A DNA stretch of 64,000 nt, taken from NCBI RefSeq assembly GCF_022811725.1, contig NZ_CP094527.1:3162001-3226000 (forward strand), read 5' to 3'. The stretch is from Mucilaginibacter sp. SMC90. GTDB taxonomy: Bacteria; Bacteroidota; Bacteroidia; Sphingobacteriales; Sphingobacteriaceae. Of the stretch, positions 52,961 to 62,540 are shown piece after piece; within the stretch, counting starts at the first letter, position 1, and each line of letters opens with the position of its first letter. The position numbers and the translations under genes are program-made. Below the pieces are notes generated by a model. It ran no database searches, was not told the DNA's origin, and saw nothing but the letters and a program-made list of their open reading frames with translations.

Positions 52961-55900
52961 TTAGTTGTTGCTGATCTTTACCTGTAAGTATTTTCCTGGA
53001 TTATTTGCATCGGTTATAAACCAACCCGGATTTCCATCTTTATCGCGGCCCAGTTTTGCTCCTGGTACCGGCGGTTCGGCGGGCAGGCCATTTTTTGCCG
53101 GCTCAACCTTTGCCGGTTCGGGTTTGTGGGTTGGCATAATACCAATTTCAATCAATTCATAAACGCTTTCACTAAAAGCATTAATGATTTTATCAACCTC
53201 TTCATGTGTATGAGCGGCTGTTATAAAACAAGGGAAAAGATCCCAGATATGGATGCCTTTAAAGCGCATGAGCGTAAACAACAGCTCGCCATAAGCCAGT
53301 TCGTAATCAAACTTGATTTTCCATAACGAACCAAATGATGGGATGTGTAGTGGCAATCCTTCTTTTTCGCAAATTTCATTTAAGGAATCGGCAAGGCGTT
53401 TGGTCATGGCGTTAAGGCTTTCCTGCAGGGCAGGGCCTTTTTTCTTCATATAGGTTAATGATGCTTTTGCTGTAGCTAAAGCCAGAGGGTGGCGCACAAA
53501 GGTGCCTGCAAAATAGGTTACACCGGCCTCGGGCGATGAGTCATCACCAAATTGCCAGTTACCGCCATCAAGGGCATCCATATATTTGCTGATGCCGGCA
53601 ATAGCACCAATTGGCATACCACCGCCAATTACTTTACCATAAGTGCCCAGATCGGCCTTAATGCCAAACATGGCCTGGGCACCACCCGGGTGCATCCTGA
53701 AGCCGGTGATCACCTCGTCAAAAATCAAAACAGTTTCCGACTGGCGGGTAATTTCTCTAACCCTTTTCAAAAACTCGATAGGGCGAAAATCCGGCCGGCG
53801 GCTTTGGGCCGGTTCAACCAAAACAGCTGCAAGCTCATGAGCGCGCTCGGCAATTATCTTTAATGATTCTTCGGTGCCGTAATCAAGGATCAGCATATTT
53901 TGTACTACCTCGGGCATAATGCCGGGGGCCGCAGGTACAGTTTTTAGCTTCTTGGTTCCACGAACAATAACTTCATCATTAATACCATGGTATGAACCAT
54001 TAAAGGCTACGATAAGCGACCGTCCGGTTACAGTACGGGCAATACGCATTGCTCCCAAAACAGCTTCAGAACCTGTATTACATAAAGCAGCACGATCAAA
54101 ATTGGTAAATTCACATATCAATTTAGCAACCTCGCCGGCAAGTTCGTGCTGGGGGCCTATCTCATATCCTTTTTCAACCTGGTCTAAAACAGCCTGTTTC
54201 AAAATGTCGGTTTGATAGCCAAGGAAATTTGATCCGAAACCATTCAGTGCATCTATGTATTCGTTGCCATCAATATCCCAAACCCTGCTACCTTTTGAGC
54301 GGTTAACTATCAACGGATAAACGATCTCCTTGGTTAGCGGGCGGAAACCGCTAACCACGCGCGGGTCGGCCATGTAAGGCCTGTCTTTTTGCGTTTGGGC
54401 CTTACTGCCTTTTGTTTTGGTGTTGTATTTCTCTGTAAAGTCTTTTAAAAATGCCTGTTGTTTATCAGTTAAGCCCTGTACCTGTTTTTCGATACGGGCG
54501 GTTGCCCCGAAAGGTTTTTTAAGTTCAACCTGCTCTTCGGGCGTAAAATCTGCGGCCAGTGATAACAAAGATTTTGCGGGGGTAACCGCCGGAGCGGGAG
54601 CACTATACGTTTGTTGAGCCGGGGCCTGCGCCGCAGGTGGATTACCTTGTATAAATGATAATTGATTGGCCAGCAACTGCAATTGCTGAGATATTAAGCT
54701 AATAGCAATATCGTTATTTCCATGGCCGGGGGCAGTGTAGGCAGGAATACCGTTATTGCCTGATGCCGAGGGAATAACCTGCGCGTGATGCTGAATAGCA
54801 GGTTGTGCAGCGGTATTGGTTTCTCCATGCTGAAATGCAGGGTTTACAGCAGGGGCAACCTGCGGTTGAAATGCATCGGCAGGCAAATTGTTATCCAGGT
54901 AAACCGCAAGCAATTCAAGGCTATTATATTCTTCAAATAGTTTTCTGAATGTAATAGGTACGTTGAAGATCTTTTTCAGATTGGTTGCTATTTGCGTAAG
55001 TGAAAGCGAGTCGAAGCCTATTTCAATGAAGCTCATGCCAGCAGCAGCCATATCTATTTCAATACCGGCGGCATCTTCAAAGATCTCTTTAAGTTTATCA
55101 ATTAAAATATCCTTCCTCATCAGTACAGGTTGCGTAGTTGTCGAATTAATTTGTTGTTGTGTTAAGGTTTCCGGAACTATATTTATTGTTACGGCAGGTT
55201 CAAGCCAATACCGTTTATGATCAAAAGCATAGGTTGGGATATCAATCTTTTTACGGTTTTGGCCCCAATAGGTTGCCTCCCAATTTGGTTCGATGCCATT
55301 TAGCCATAACTGGCCTAAAGCTTTTAACGAGCTTTGATATTCTGTTAATGTATCATTTTGTTCAAAGCCCGATACTATAGCAATGTTTTTACCTGCACAA
55401 TGCTGGCGTGCAAGGGTAGCCAGTATATTTCCGGGGCCGCATTCAAGCAGCAACCGGCTATCGTTGTCTGTTACAATATCTAATGCATCTGCAAAACGAA
55501 CTGTGCTGCGTAAGTGCTGTGCCCAGTAACCAGGGTCAGTTGCCTGGGCCTCGCTTAGCCAATTACCTGTAACGGTTGATACAACAGGCTTGGTTGGCTT
55601 ATTTAAGGTAACAGATTTTACTACTTGTTTAAAAGGCTCAACAATATCATCCATCATCAATGAATGGAACGCATGGCTGGTTAAAAGTAACCTTGCCGGA
55701 ATTCCTTTTTGAGATAGTTCCGCAGTAAAATCAGTAATTGCATCTTCCGGTCCGGCTACTACGCATAGTTTTTTACTGTTTACAGCTGCGATAGAAAGCC
55801 CTGCAGGTAATATGCTTTTTAACTGATCTTCTTCAATACGTATTGAGAGCATTTGACCATTTGCCGCGCTACTTACCAAACGTGCCCGTTCGGATATCAA

Positions 55901-58900
55901 CGTTAAGGCATCCTTTAGGCTAAATACACCAGCCAGATGTGCTGCTACAAATTCACCTATGCTATGGCCCATCAGTATAGCGGGTTGGATACCTTTGCTC
56001 ATCCATAAGCGGGCCATTGCATATTCTAAAATAAACAGTGCAGGCTGGGTATACAGTGTGTTTTTTATTCGCTGTGCCGATTGCTGATCTGCGGGATCAC
56101 CGAAAATTACTTCAAGCAGCCCCTCATGGATTGTGCCTTGTAACAGGCTGATACATTCATCTACCGAATCTTTAAAGGCAGGCTCGTTTTGATACAGGTC
56201 ATGCCCCATATTTATAAATTGCGAGCCCTGACCGGGAAACATGAATACTACCTCTGCTGGAACGGTACTGAGTTTTTTGGTTGAGGACGGATCTGAATTT
56301 GTAGCGTTCAGTTTAACTATAAGGTCATCGGCATCAGAAGCTATTACAAAACGACGGTAGTTGAAATCGGCGCGTGTAGTTTGCAAGGTGTATGCCGCAT
56401 CATTAATATCAATATTTTTATTAGTGTTTACAAATGCAGCAAGTTTAACTGCATATCTGGCTAAGCTTTCTTCGTTTTTGGCCGACCAACTAATCAATTT
56501 TGAAGGCTTATTGGTTCCGGCATCTGCTGGTTTAGCGTTTTTATATTCTTCTAAAACAACATGCACATTAGTGCCGCCTACGCCAAACGAACTGATGCCC
56601 GCGCGTTTAAGCTCAGCGTTCCATGGTTTAAGTTCGGCATTAACAAAAAATGGCGTGTTCTCAATATCGATATTAGGATTGATCTTTTTAAAGAAAAGTG
56701 ACGGCGGAATTTGTGCATACTGCATTGCCAGCACTGTTTTGATCAGCCCGGCAACTCCCGAAGCAGCAGTTAAGTGGCCGAAATTACTCTTTACGGAGCC
56801 TATTGCACAAAACTGTTTTTGCTCCTGCTGCCCAAATGCAAGGGCAAGCCCTTCAATTTCTATTGGGTCGCCAAGTGGGGTGGCAGTACCATGAGCTTCC
56901 ACGTAGCTTATGGTTGAAGCATCTACTCCGGCATCTGCAATGGCCATAGCTATAGCTCCGGCCTGGCCATAAGCATTTGGCCCGCCAAAACTGCCTTTTT
57001 CGGCCCCGTCGTTGTTTACGCCAACACCTTTTATAACAGCGTAAATGGTATCACCGTCGCGCTGCGCATCTTCAAGGTTCTTTAACAGCACTACACCTGC
57101 GCCATCGCTAAAAACAGTGCCGGAGGCTTCTGCATCAAAGGGGCGGCAATGTCCATCAATGCTCATGATGGAACCTTCTTCGTAAATATGACCGCTTTTT
57201 ACAGGCGATGTAACAGAAGCTGCACCTGCAATTGCAACCTGGCATTGTCCGCTGCGGATACTGTTTACTGCCTGGGTTACGGCCAGTAACGAAGTTGAAC
57301 ATGCAGAATAAACGGCCACAGCTGGGCCTTTAAGGTTTAATTGATAAGCAGTACGGGTTGCTATGTAATCTTTTTCGTTCAAGGTACGAACCTGGAAATG
57401 CCCAACGGTTTCAACAATTTCCGGGTTGGTTAATACATTGTTATTATAGTAGGTGTTGTATCCGCAACCAGCAAATACGCCGGTAAGGCCATTGTATTTT
57501 TGAGGCAGATGGCTTGTTTTCTCCAATACTTCCCAAGCAAGCTCTAAAAAGATCCGTTGTTGCGGATCCATTAATTCTGCTGCTCGAGGGGTAAAGCCAA
57601 AAAAGCCGGCATCAAACTCGTCGGCACCGTTGATGATGCCCCTTGCTTTTACATAGGCTGCATTGTTTTTTTCGTAAAGCGGAACGTACTTATCCAACTC
57701 ATCTTCGCTAAAAAAGCTTGTACCTTCACGGCCCTCTGCCAGCATTTTCCAAAATTCATCGATAGTATCAGCACCGGGGAAACGACCTGCCATACCAACG
57801 ATGGCAACATCTGTGCTATCTGCTGATCTCGCTTTTTGTACCGAAAGAGGAGAAATTTGTTTATTTACTCCACCAATTAACCGGGTGATACCGCCAATAG
57901 TAGGATATTGATATAGTTTGGTGATAGGTACCTCGTAGTTAAAACGCTGTTTTAACAGGGCAACTGTTTTTAAAGCAAGTAGTGAGTTACCACCGAGTTG
58001 AAAAAAGTTGTCATCAACACCTACTTTGTCAAATTGCAGCAGTTCGATCAAGATGGCCGCTACGTTTTTTTCAATTTGATTTGATGGGGCTTTATAAAGC
58101 ACATCAAGTTCAGGACGTTTAATGTCTGGCTTGGGGAGCGCTTTTCTGTCAACCTTGCCGCTGGTGGTTTTAGGCAGTTCCTTCAGCCATACATAGGCAG
58201 ATGGGAGCATAAAATCAGGAAGTTGTTCTTCGAGAGCTTTGCGAACCAACTCCGTATCTTCTTTATCTCCTGATGATACAAGATAGGCTACAAGCCGTTT
58301 TTGTCCTGCTGCATCGGCAGGTGCTGTTACCACCGCCTGTTTTATATTATCAAGCTGATTGATCAGTACTTCAATTTCGCCTATTTCTACACGGTTGCCG
58401 CGTATTTTAACCTGGGTATCCCTGCGGCCAAGGTATTCGATGTTTCCATCGTCCATAAAACGGGCCAGGTCGCCGGTACGATAAATCCGGATAGTTTTGT
58501 CGCCTTCTTTCCAGTCGATGAATTTCTCGGCAGTTAGTTCGGGTTTGTTCAGGTAGCCGTTAGCCAGGCTTATACCCGAAACGCATAGTTCGCCGGTTTC
58601 ATCACCGGTAACCCTTTTCAGGTTTTCATCAAGTAATATGATCTCGGTATTACTGATAGCAATGCCGATGGATGGGAGGGCAGGCCATAACGATGCATCG
58701 CCGCTTAGCTTAAGCTCAGTAACAACGTGCGTTTCGGTGGGGCCGTATTGATTAAAAAGTACGCACGCAGGCAGGGCGTTAAAAAAGCTTACTATTTGCG
58801 GAGTGATCTTTAACTGCTCGCCGGCGGTCATTACCTCTTTTAATGAACCAGGGATGTAATTGTTTGCTATGGCCGCCTCTGTAAGATACTGCAGCACTAC

Positions 58901-59668
58901 AAACGGCAAAAAGATGCGGTTTATAGCATGCCTGTCAATAAACTGAAGCAGCTTAACCGGATCTATACGTAATTCTTCATCAACCAAAACTAAGGTACCA
59001 CCGGTACCTAAAGTAGCAAAGATTTCCTGAAAGGAAACGTCGAAGGTTAACGGCGCAAATTGCAGGGTATTAATACCCGCTGCAGATATAGAATTTTCCT
59101 GCTGCCACAGCAACAGATTCACCAGCGCGGCATTACCCATAGAAACACCTTTAGGGGTACCTGTTGAGCCCGAAGTATATAATACATAAGCAATATCAGG
59201 CAAACCAGGTTGCCCGGATAATTCAGCGTCTTGGGCATGGTTGCTATCTGCAAGCAGGATCTTGACAGGCAGGCCCTCAAACAGCGGTTTGTTGTCTGAA
59301 GCGGTAATACATGTCTGGATACCTGAATCATTAATGATCGTTTCGAGCCGTTCTTTTGGGTATTCCGGGTCAAGGGGCAGGTAACCTTTGCCGGCTTTCA
59401 ATATAGCCAGCACACTAATTATAGTGTAAATGTTTCGGCTTGCGCTTACACCAATAATCTCCGAACCGGGATCGATGGTAATGATAGCGTGCGCCAGTTC
59501 ATCAGCTTTTTGGTAAAGTTGATGATAAGTAAGCGAATCGTTATTATGCACAACGGCGATAGCATCGGGTAATTTTATCCGCTGTTGTTCAAATAGGTCG
59601 TATACCGTAGGGGCAATAGTTTCCCCACTTTTTAAAATAATCCCCGGCTCAGTATTCATCAGGCTCAA
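52961..59668 (-). CDS. Hybrid NRPS-PKS: adenylation, carrier, ketosynthase, acyltransferase, carrier, class III aminotransferase
   Basis: A 2235-residue loading and extension protein with no condensation domain. A domain about 20-515 (YTSGSTGTPKG, NQYGPTETH, YRTGDLARF); carrier LGGNS (Ser562); ketosynthase about 619-1045 with ACSTS (Cys790), EAHGTA (His926) and SNFGH (His965); acyltransferase about 1140-1440 with GHSIGEF (Ser1236) and HAFH (1332-1335), the malonyl-CoA type; second carrier GFDSL (Ser1554); an Ala/Pro/Gln-rich linker (about 1600-1700); and a PLP aminotransferase about 1765-2190 (NTGSEAV, DEVITGF with Asp1984, and Lys2012 in YGKVIGGG). The A-domain pocket reads DVQFMAQVVK by eye, near proline codes but with His replaced by Gln, so the starter is uncertain. 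Expected chemistry: the starter is extended by malonate and the beta-ketone is aminated, as in mycosubtilin-type AMT modules. A tail about 2200-2235 (GAKLGRDKDGNP) may dock the next protein. Confidence 0.93.
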   Translation of the reverse strand: MSLMNTEPGIILKSGETIAPTVYDLFEQQRIKLPDAIAVVHNNDSLTYHQLYQKADELAHAIITIDPGSEIIGVSASRNIYTIISVLAILKAGKGYLPLDPEYPKERLETIINDSGIQTCITASDNKPLFEGLPVKILLADSNHAQDAELSGQPGLPDIAYVLYTSGSTGTPKGVSMGNAALVNLLLWQQENSISAAGINTLQFAPLTFDVSFQEIFATLGTGGTLVLVDEELRIDPVKLLQFIDRHAINRIFLPFVVLQYLTEAAIANNYIPGSLKEVMTAGEQLKITPQIVSFFNALPACVLFNQYGPTETHVVTELKLSGDASLWPALPSIGIAISNTEIILLDENLKRVTGDETGELCVSGISLANGYLNKPELTAEKFIDWKEGDKTIRIYRTGDLARFMDDGNIEYLGRRDTQVKIRGNRVEIGEIEVLINQLDNIKQAVVTAPADAAGQKRLVAYLVSSGDKEDTELVRKALEEQLPDFMLPSAYVWLKELPKTTSGKVDRKALPKPDIKRPELDVLYKAPSNQIEKNVAAILIELLQFDKVGVDDNFFQLGGNSLLALKTVALLKQRFNYEVPITKLYQYPTIGGITRLIGGVNKQISPLSVQKARSADSTDVAIVGMAGRFPGADTIDEFWKMLAEGREGTSFFSEDELDKYVPLYEKNNAAYVKARGIINGADEFDAGFFGFTPRAAELMDPQQRIFLELAWEVLEKTSHLPQKYNGLTGVFAGCGYNTYYNNNVLTNPEIVETVGHFQVRTLNEKDYIATRTAYQLNLKGPAVAVYSACSTSLLAVTQAVNSIRSGQCQVAIAGAASVTSPVKSGHIYEEGSIMSIDGHCRPFDAEASGTVFSDGAGVVLLKNLEDAQRDGDTIYAVIKGVGVNNDGAEKGSFGGPNAYGQAGAIAMAIADAGVDASTISYVEAHGTATPLGDPIEIEGLALAFGQQEQKQFCAIGSVKSNFGHLTAASGVAGLIKTVLAMQYAQIPPSLFFKKINPNIDIENTPFFVNAELKPWNAELKRAGISSFGVGGTNVHVVLEEYKNAKPADAGTNKPSKLISWSAKNEESLARYAVKLAAFVNTNKNIDINDAAYTLQTTRADFNYRRFVIASDADDLIVKLNATNSDPSSTKKLSTVPAEVVFMFPGQGSQFINMGHDLYQNEPAFKDSVDECISLLQGTIHEGLLEVIFGDPADQQSAQRIKNTLYTQPALFILEYAMARLWMSKGIQPAILMGHSIGEFVAAHLAGVFSLKDALTLISERARLVSSAANGQMLSIRIEEDQLKSILPAGLSIAAVNSKKLCVVAGPEDAITDFTAELSQKGIPARLLLTSHAFHSLMMDDIVEPFKQVVKSVTLNKPTKPVVSTVTGNWLSEAQATDPGYWAQHLRSTVRFADALDIVTDNDSRLLLECGPGNILATLARQHCAGKNIAIVSGFEQNDTLTEYQSSLKALGQLWLNGIEPNWEATYWGQNRKKIDIPTYAFDHKRYWLEPAVTINIVPETLTQQQINSTTTQPVLMRKDILIDKLKEIFEDAAGIEIDMAAAGMSFIEIGFDSLSLTQIATNLKKIFNVPITFRKLFEEYNSLELLAVYLDNNLPADAFQPQVAPAVNPAFQHGETNTAAQPAIQHHAQVIPSASGNNGIPAYTAPGHGNNDIAISLISQQLQLLANQLSFIQGNPPAAQAPAQQTYSAPAPAVTPAKSLLSLAADFTPEEQVELKKPFGATARIEKQVQGLTDKQQAFLKDFTEKYNTKTKGSKAQTQKDRPYMADPRVVSGFRPLTKEIVYPLIVNRSKGSRVWDIDGNEYIDALNGFGSNFLGYQTDILKQAVLDQVEKGYEIGPQHELAGEVAKLICEFTNFDRAALCNTGSEAVLGAMRIARTVTGRSLIVAFNGSYHGINDEVIVRGTKKLKTVPAAPGIMPEVVQNMLILDYGTEESLKIIAERAHELAAVLVEPAQSRRPDFRPIEFLKRVREITRQSETVLIFDEVITGFRMHPGGAQAMFGIKADLGTYGKVIGGGMPIGAIAGISKYMDALDGGNWQFGDDSSPEAGVTYFAGTFVRHPLALATAKASLTYMKKKGPALQESLNAMTKRLADSLNEICEKEGLPLHIPSFGSLWKIKFDYELAYGELLFTLMRFKGIHIWDLFPCFITAAHTHEEVDKIINAFSESVYELIEIGIMPTHKPEPAKVEPAKNGLPAEPPVPGAKLGRDKDGNPGWFITDANNPGKYLQVKISNN

Positions 59669-59856
59669 TAAGGTTTGACCGTGGTTAAGCGGTCTAAATA
59701 TACTTTCAAATTAGTTGACAGGTAATTCAAAAAGCAGCTGAAGATAAATTTTTTTAATGTTATCTCCTTTATGATAAATTATTTTAATGGTGCCTTTTTA
59801 TTCATTCAATGTTTTAAACTGTAGAGCAATTATCCTGTTAACTTATAATCAATGGG

Positions 59857-61032
59857 TTACTGTTTTCGTTGTACTTTTTCCCAAACCGCGCTTTGCTTAG
59901 TACTGAAATAACGGATTATACCCGCCAGTACAGCGTAATTCATGACACAAAAATAGTAGGGAATAAAAAGAACTTTTATGCGCAACTGACGCTTTTCCAT
60001 AAGCAGACCAAGTAAAGCAAGTATGTAAAACAATACCTGTGCCAATAATAAGGCTTGCATTTCGGTTTCACTATGTTTAAGCGCCAAAACAACTGTTAAA
60101 ATAAATGACAATATAAGCAGGAAGGGGGTAATTGTCCACCTCAAAACCCGGTGACTGATATACTGGAATGATAAAACAGGGTAGGGGAACGGATTGAATA
60201 ATTTTTTAAGTCTTAAGATCGATTGGATCCCTCCGGCAGCTATCCTCACTTTTCTTTTCAGTTCTTCCGAAACGTTTTCAGACGCGGTTTCTGTAGCATA
60301 TGCTTCAGGTTCATAAATAATCCGGTATCCTTCAGCAGCTATCAGCATCGAGATCATAAAATCATCAAGCACGGTATCCGGTTCAACCGGTTGATATAAC
60401 GAACGGCGTACACTAAATAGTTCACCCGCTGCACCGACAACCGAATACAGCTCAGAGTCCCATTTTTTCAGGGCCGACTCATATTTCCAGTAAAAACCTT
60501 CGCCTGCTGCACTGGCATCTGCATTTTCATCAATGTGCACCCGCTTTTCGCCGGCAACAGCGCCCACTGTTACATCGCTGTAATGCCTGCAAATCTTTAT
60601 CAGGGCATCTTTGTTTAAAAACGTATTGGCATCGGTAAACACAACGGCATCGGTATCAACATACTCCATAGCGCGGTGTACTGCTGCAATTTTGCCCGCC
60701 CGCTCAGGTTTGTGCAATAATTGGATCTGAGGATACTTCGCAATAATATCAGGTGTTTTGTCTGATGATCCGTCGGTAACGAAAAGCAGCTTTAATTTCC
60801 CTTCAGGATAATTGAGCTGGATACTGTTATGTATCTTTTGTTCAATGAAATATTCTTCGTTGTAAGCAGCAATGATCAGGGTACACGAAGGCAGTGTATC
60901 CTGATTTTCTGCGGGCAGTGCTTTTTTGCCTTTAAAAATCCTTTTGATCCTGATAATGAGGTAAAGGAAAATTCCGTAACCGGCAAATGTGTAAAAAACA
61001 ATAAAAAGACTTATAACTAAAATTATTTTCAT
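59857..61032 (-). CDS. Membrane-bound family 2 glycosyltransferase
   Basis: A 391-residue processive-type GT2 enzyme with an N-terminal helix (about 5-28) and about three C-terminal helices (about 300-380). The cytoplasmic catalytic part has CTLIIAAYNEEYFIEQKI, VTDGSSDKTPDI, FTDANTFLN (metal site) and DDFMISM with the later basic RVLRW. This layout resembles poly-N-acetylglucosamine- or cellulose-type synthases with the QxxRW-like motif replaced by RVLRW. It overlaps the upstream glycosyltransferase gene by 4 bp (ATGA), so both are one unit. The hybrid synthase gene begins 188 bp downstream in the same direction, but no sign other than proximity ties them together. Confidence 0.88.
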   Translation of the reverse strand: MKIILVISLFIVFYTFAGYGIFLYLIIRIKRIFKGKKALPAENQDTLPSCTLIIAAYNEEYFIEQKIHNSIQLNYPEGKLKLLFVTDGSSDKTPDIIAKYPQIQLLHKPERAGKIAAVHRAMEYVDTDAVVFTDANTFLNKDALIKICRHYSDVTVGAVAGEKRVHIDENADASAAGEGFYWKYESALKKWDSELYSVVGAAGELFSVRRSLYQPVEPDTVLDDFMISMLIAAEGYRIIYEPEAYATETASENVSEELKRKVRIAAGGIQSILRLKKLFNPFPYPVLSFQYISHRVLRWTITPFLLILSFILTVVLALKHSETEMQALLLAQVLFYILALLGLLMEKRQLRIKVLFIPYYFCVMNYAVLAGIIRYFSTKQSAVWEKVQRKQ

Positions 61033-61952
61033 CCTATGGTATTAATGGGGTATCCTAAATTGCTGCTGTTTTTTGAATGGGTAAAGTTCCACCACACGGC
61101 TTTAAAAAGCATGGGGATAAATCCGTATTGTTTTTCTTTGATATAACTAACCACGTTGCGGGGTACAACAAGCAGTAAAAAATAAAAGTAGAAGAAGATT
61201 TTTTTGAACAACGGGGCATTCCTGCGGATAAACAGGATCCTGTTGCGGTTCATGAAATATTCTTTAAGCTTACTTTTTTTACCTACTGAAACCGATTCCT
61301 TATGGTAAATGAGTGCATCGGTACAAACCCAGGCGTTAAAGCCGGCCCTTATGATGTGTTCGCACCAGTCAACTTCTTCATAGTATAAAAAAAAGTTTTC
61401 GCACATCATCCCTGCCTTTTCAATAGCCTCTTTCCTGATCATCATAGCTGCGCCGTGGCAATAGGCCGTAGGAGCGGTTATATGATCAAACTGCCCTTCG
61501 TCTTTTTGCTTTAAACCTATGACACTGTTACGGCATGTATAATAGTTCATTGGCGTGTAGCCAGCGTATTGTATCAGATTTTTATCGCTGAAATATTTGA
61601 TTTTTGGCGACAACATGCCAACATCGCTGTTATTATCCATTACCTCAACCAGTTTTTCAACCAGATTAGGGGTAAACTCGGTATCATTGTTGGCCATAAA
61701 GATATAATCGCCGGTTACAGCTGTAAGTCCGAGATTGTTTCCGCCTGCAAAACCAAGATTGATATCCGACCTCATAAATATTATTTCAGGATATTTTATT
61801 TTCCAATCGGGCACCGGATTTATTTTACTTGCGTTATCAACAACAATTATTTCCATATTGCTGTAAGTACTCGTATTTTTAATCGATAATAACATTTCTT
61901 CGGTTACCGAAGGCTGATTGAAATTTACGGTTACAACAGAAACTTTTTTCAT
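61029..61952 (-). CDS. Family 2 glycosyltransferase, rhamnosyltransferase-like
   Basis: A 307-residue GT2 enzyme of the WbbL/rhamnosyltransferase type. Signs are VSVVTVNFNQPSVTEEM, IIVVDNASK, SDINLGFAGGNNLGL, the metal site in MANNDTEF, and FLYYEEVDWCEHIIRAG, the characteristic acidic block. The C-terminal part has a short hydrophobic segment (about 255-275) that may lie along the membrane. Its stop overlaps the start of the next glycosyltransferase gene (ATGA). It is divergent from the regulatory module on the plus strand across a 76-bp gap. A role in exopolysaccharide or in glycosylating the cluster product is possible. Confidence 0.9.
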   Translation of the reverse strand: MKKVSVVTVNFNQPSVTEEMLLSIKNTSTYSNMEIIVVDNASKINPVPDWKIKYPEIIFMRSDINLGFAGGNNLGLTAVTGDYIFMANNDTEFTPNLVEKLVEVMDNNSDVGMLSPKIKYFSDKNLIQYAGYTPMNYYTCRNSVIGLKQKDEGQFDHITAPTAYCHGAAMMIRKEAIEKAGMMCENFFLYYEEVDWCEHIIRAGFNAWVCTDALIYHKESVSVGKKSKLKEYFMNRNRILFIRRNAPLFKKIFFYFYFLLLVVPRNVVSYIKEKQYGFIPMLFKAVWWNFTHSKNSSNLGYPINTIG

Positions 61953-62028
61953 TAAACAGGGGTTATTATCAATATTGCTTTTTACGGCGAATATCAGTAA
62001 AAGTTAACCAATATATCACTATATTCCT

Positions 62029-62529
62029 TTGAAGAATAACCAATCTAACAATGATCTGTCGCTGCTTAATACAAAGGCTGATGAACTCATACAATTACTC
62101 AAAAAGGGAGATATTGATAAAGAGCATATTAAAGCAATACAGCAAAAAATAAATAATGCTGTTGAAAATACTTCCGGCCTTCAAAAGTTTGATGCTTTTA
62201 GCGGTTTAAACCAGGATCAAAGCCGCCTGGATATGGTAACTAACCTTGAGCTTTTACTTACCCAACATCAGGTTGATAGCAGGGAGTCAAAAAAATACCT
62301 GTTTCACGAAAGGTTAAAACGGATTGTTTTGATAGGAATTGCGGTTACCATGATCATACTTGGTTTAGCCATGATCATTATGCCGGCACCCCCTTATTTT
62401 GAAATGTTTACCATTTTTTATTTTTCAAAGGATGACGGCATAACTTTAATGGATGTTATATCTGTATTAATAGTGCTAACAGGCGTATATTTGTTTATAA
62501 ATGCCATACTCCGTAAAATCAATTCCTGA
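62029..62529 (+). CDS. Two-helix membrane protein at the head of a partner-switching module
   Basis: A 166-residue protein: a soluble helical part (about 1-95) with LSLLNTKADELIQLLKKGD and a probable coiled stretch, then two membrane helices at about 102-124 and 143-160. The reading frame has no ATG before residue 70; an in-frame stop at 62005 leaves TTG at 62029 as the best start (ATT at 62023 is a poorer option). It lies 11 bp before the receiver-SpoIIE gene on the same strand, so a role as membrane input for that regulator is likely from position only. No family is recognised. Confidence 0.68.
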   Translation: MKNNQSNNDLSLLNTKADELIQLLKKGDIDKEHIKAIQQKINNAVENTSGLQKFDAFSGLNQDQSRLDMVTNLELLLTQHQVDSRESKKYLFHERLKRIVLIGIAVTMIILGLAMIIMPAPPYFEMFTIFYFSKDDGITLMDVISVLIVLTGVYLFINAILRKINS

Positions 62530-62540
62530 TTGTACAAACT

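Noticed and set aside
56361..56894. A 177-residue frame opposite the ketosynthase/acyltransferase region
   Set aside because: It is antisense to strongly conserved megasynthase sequence and shows no motif of its own.
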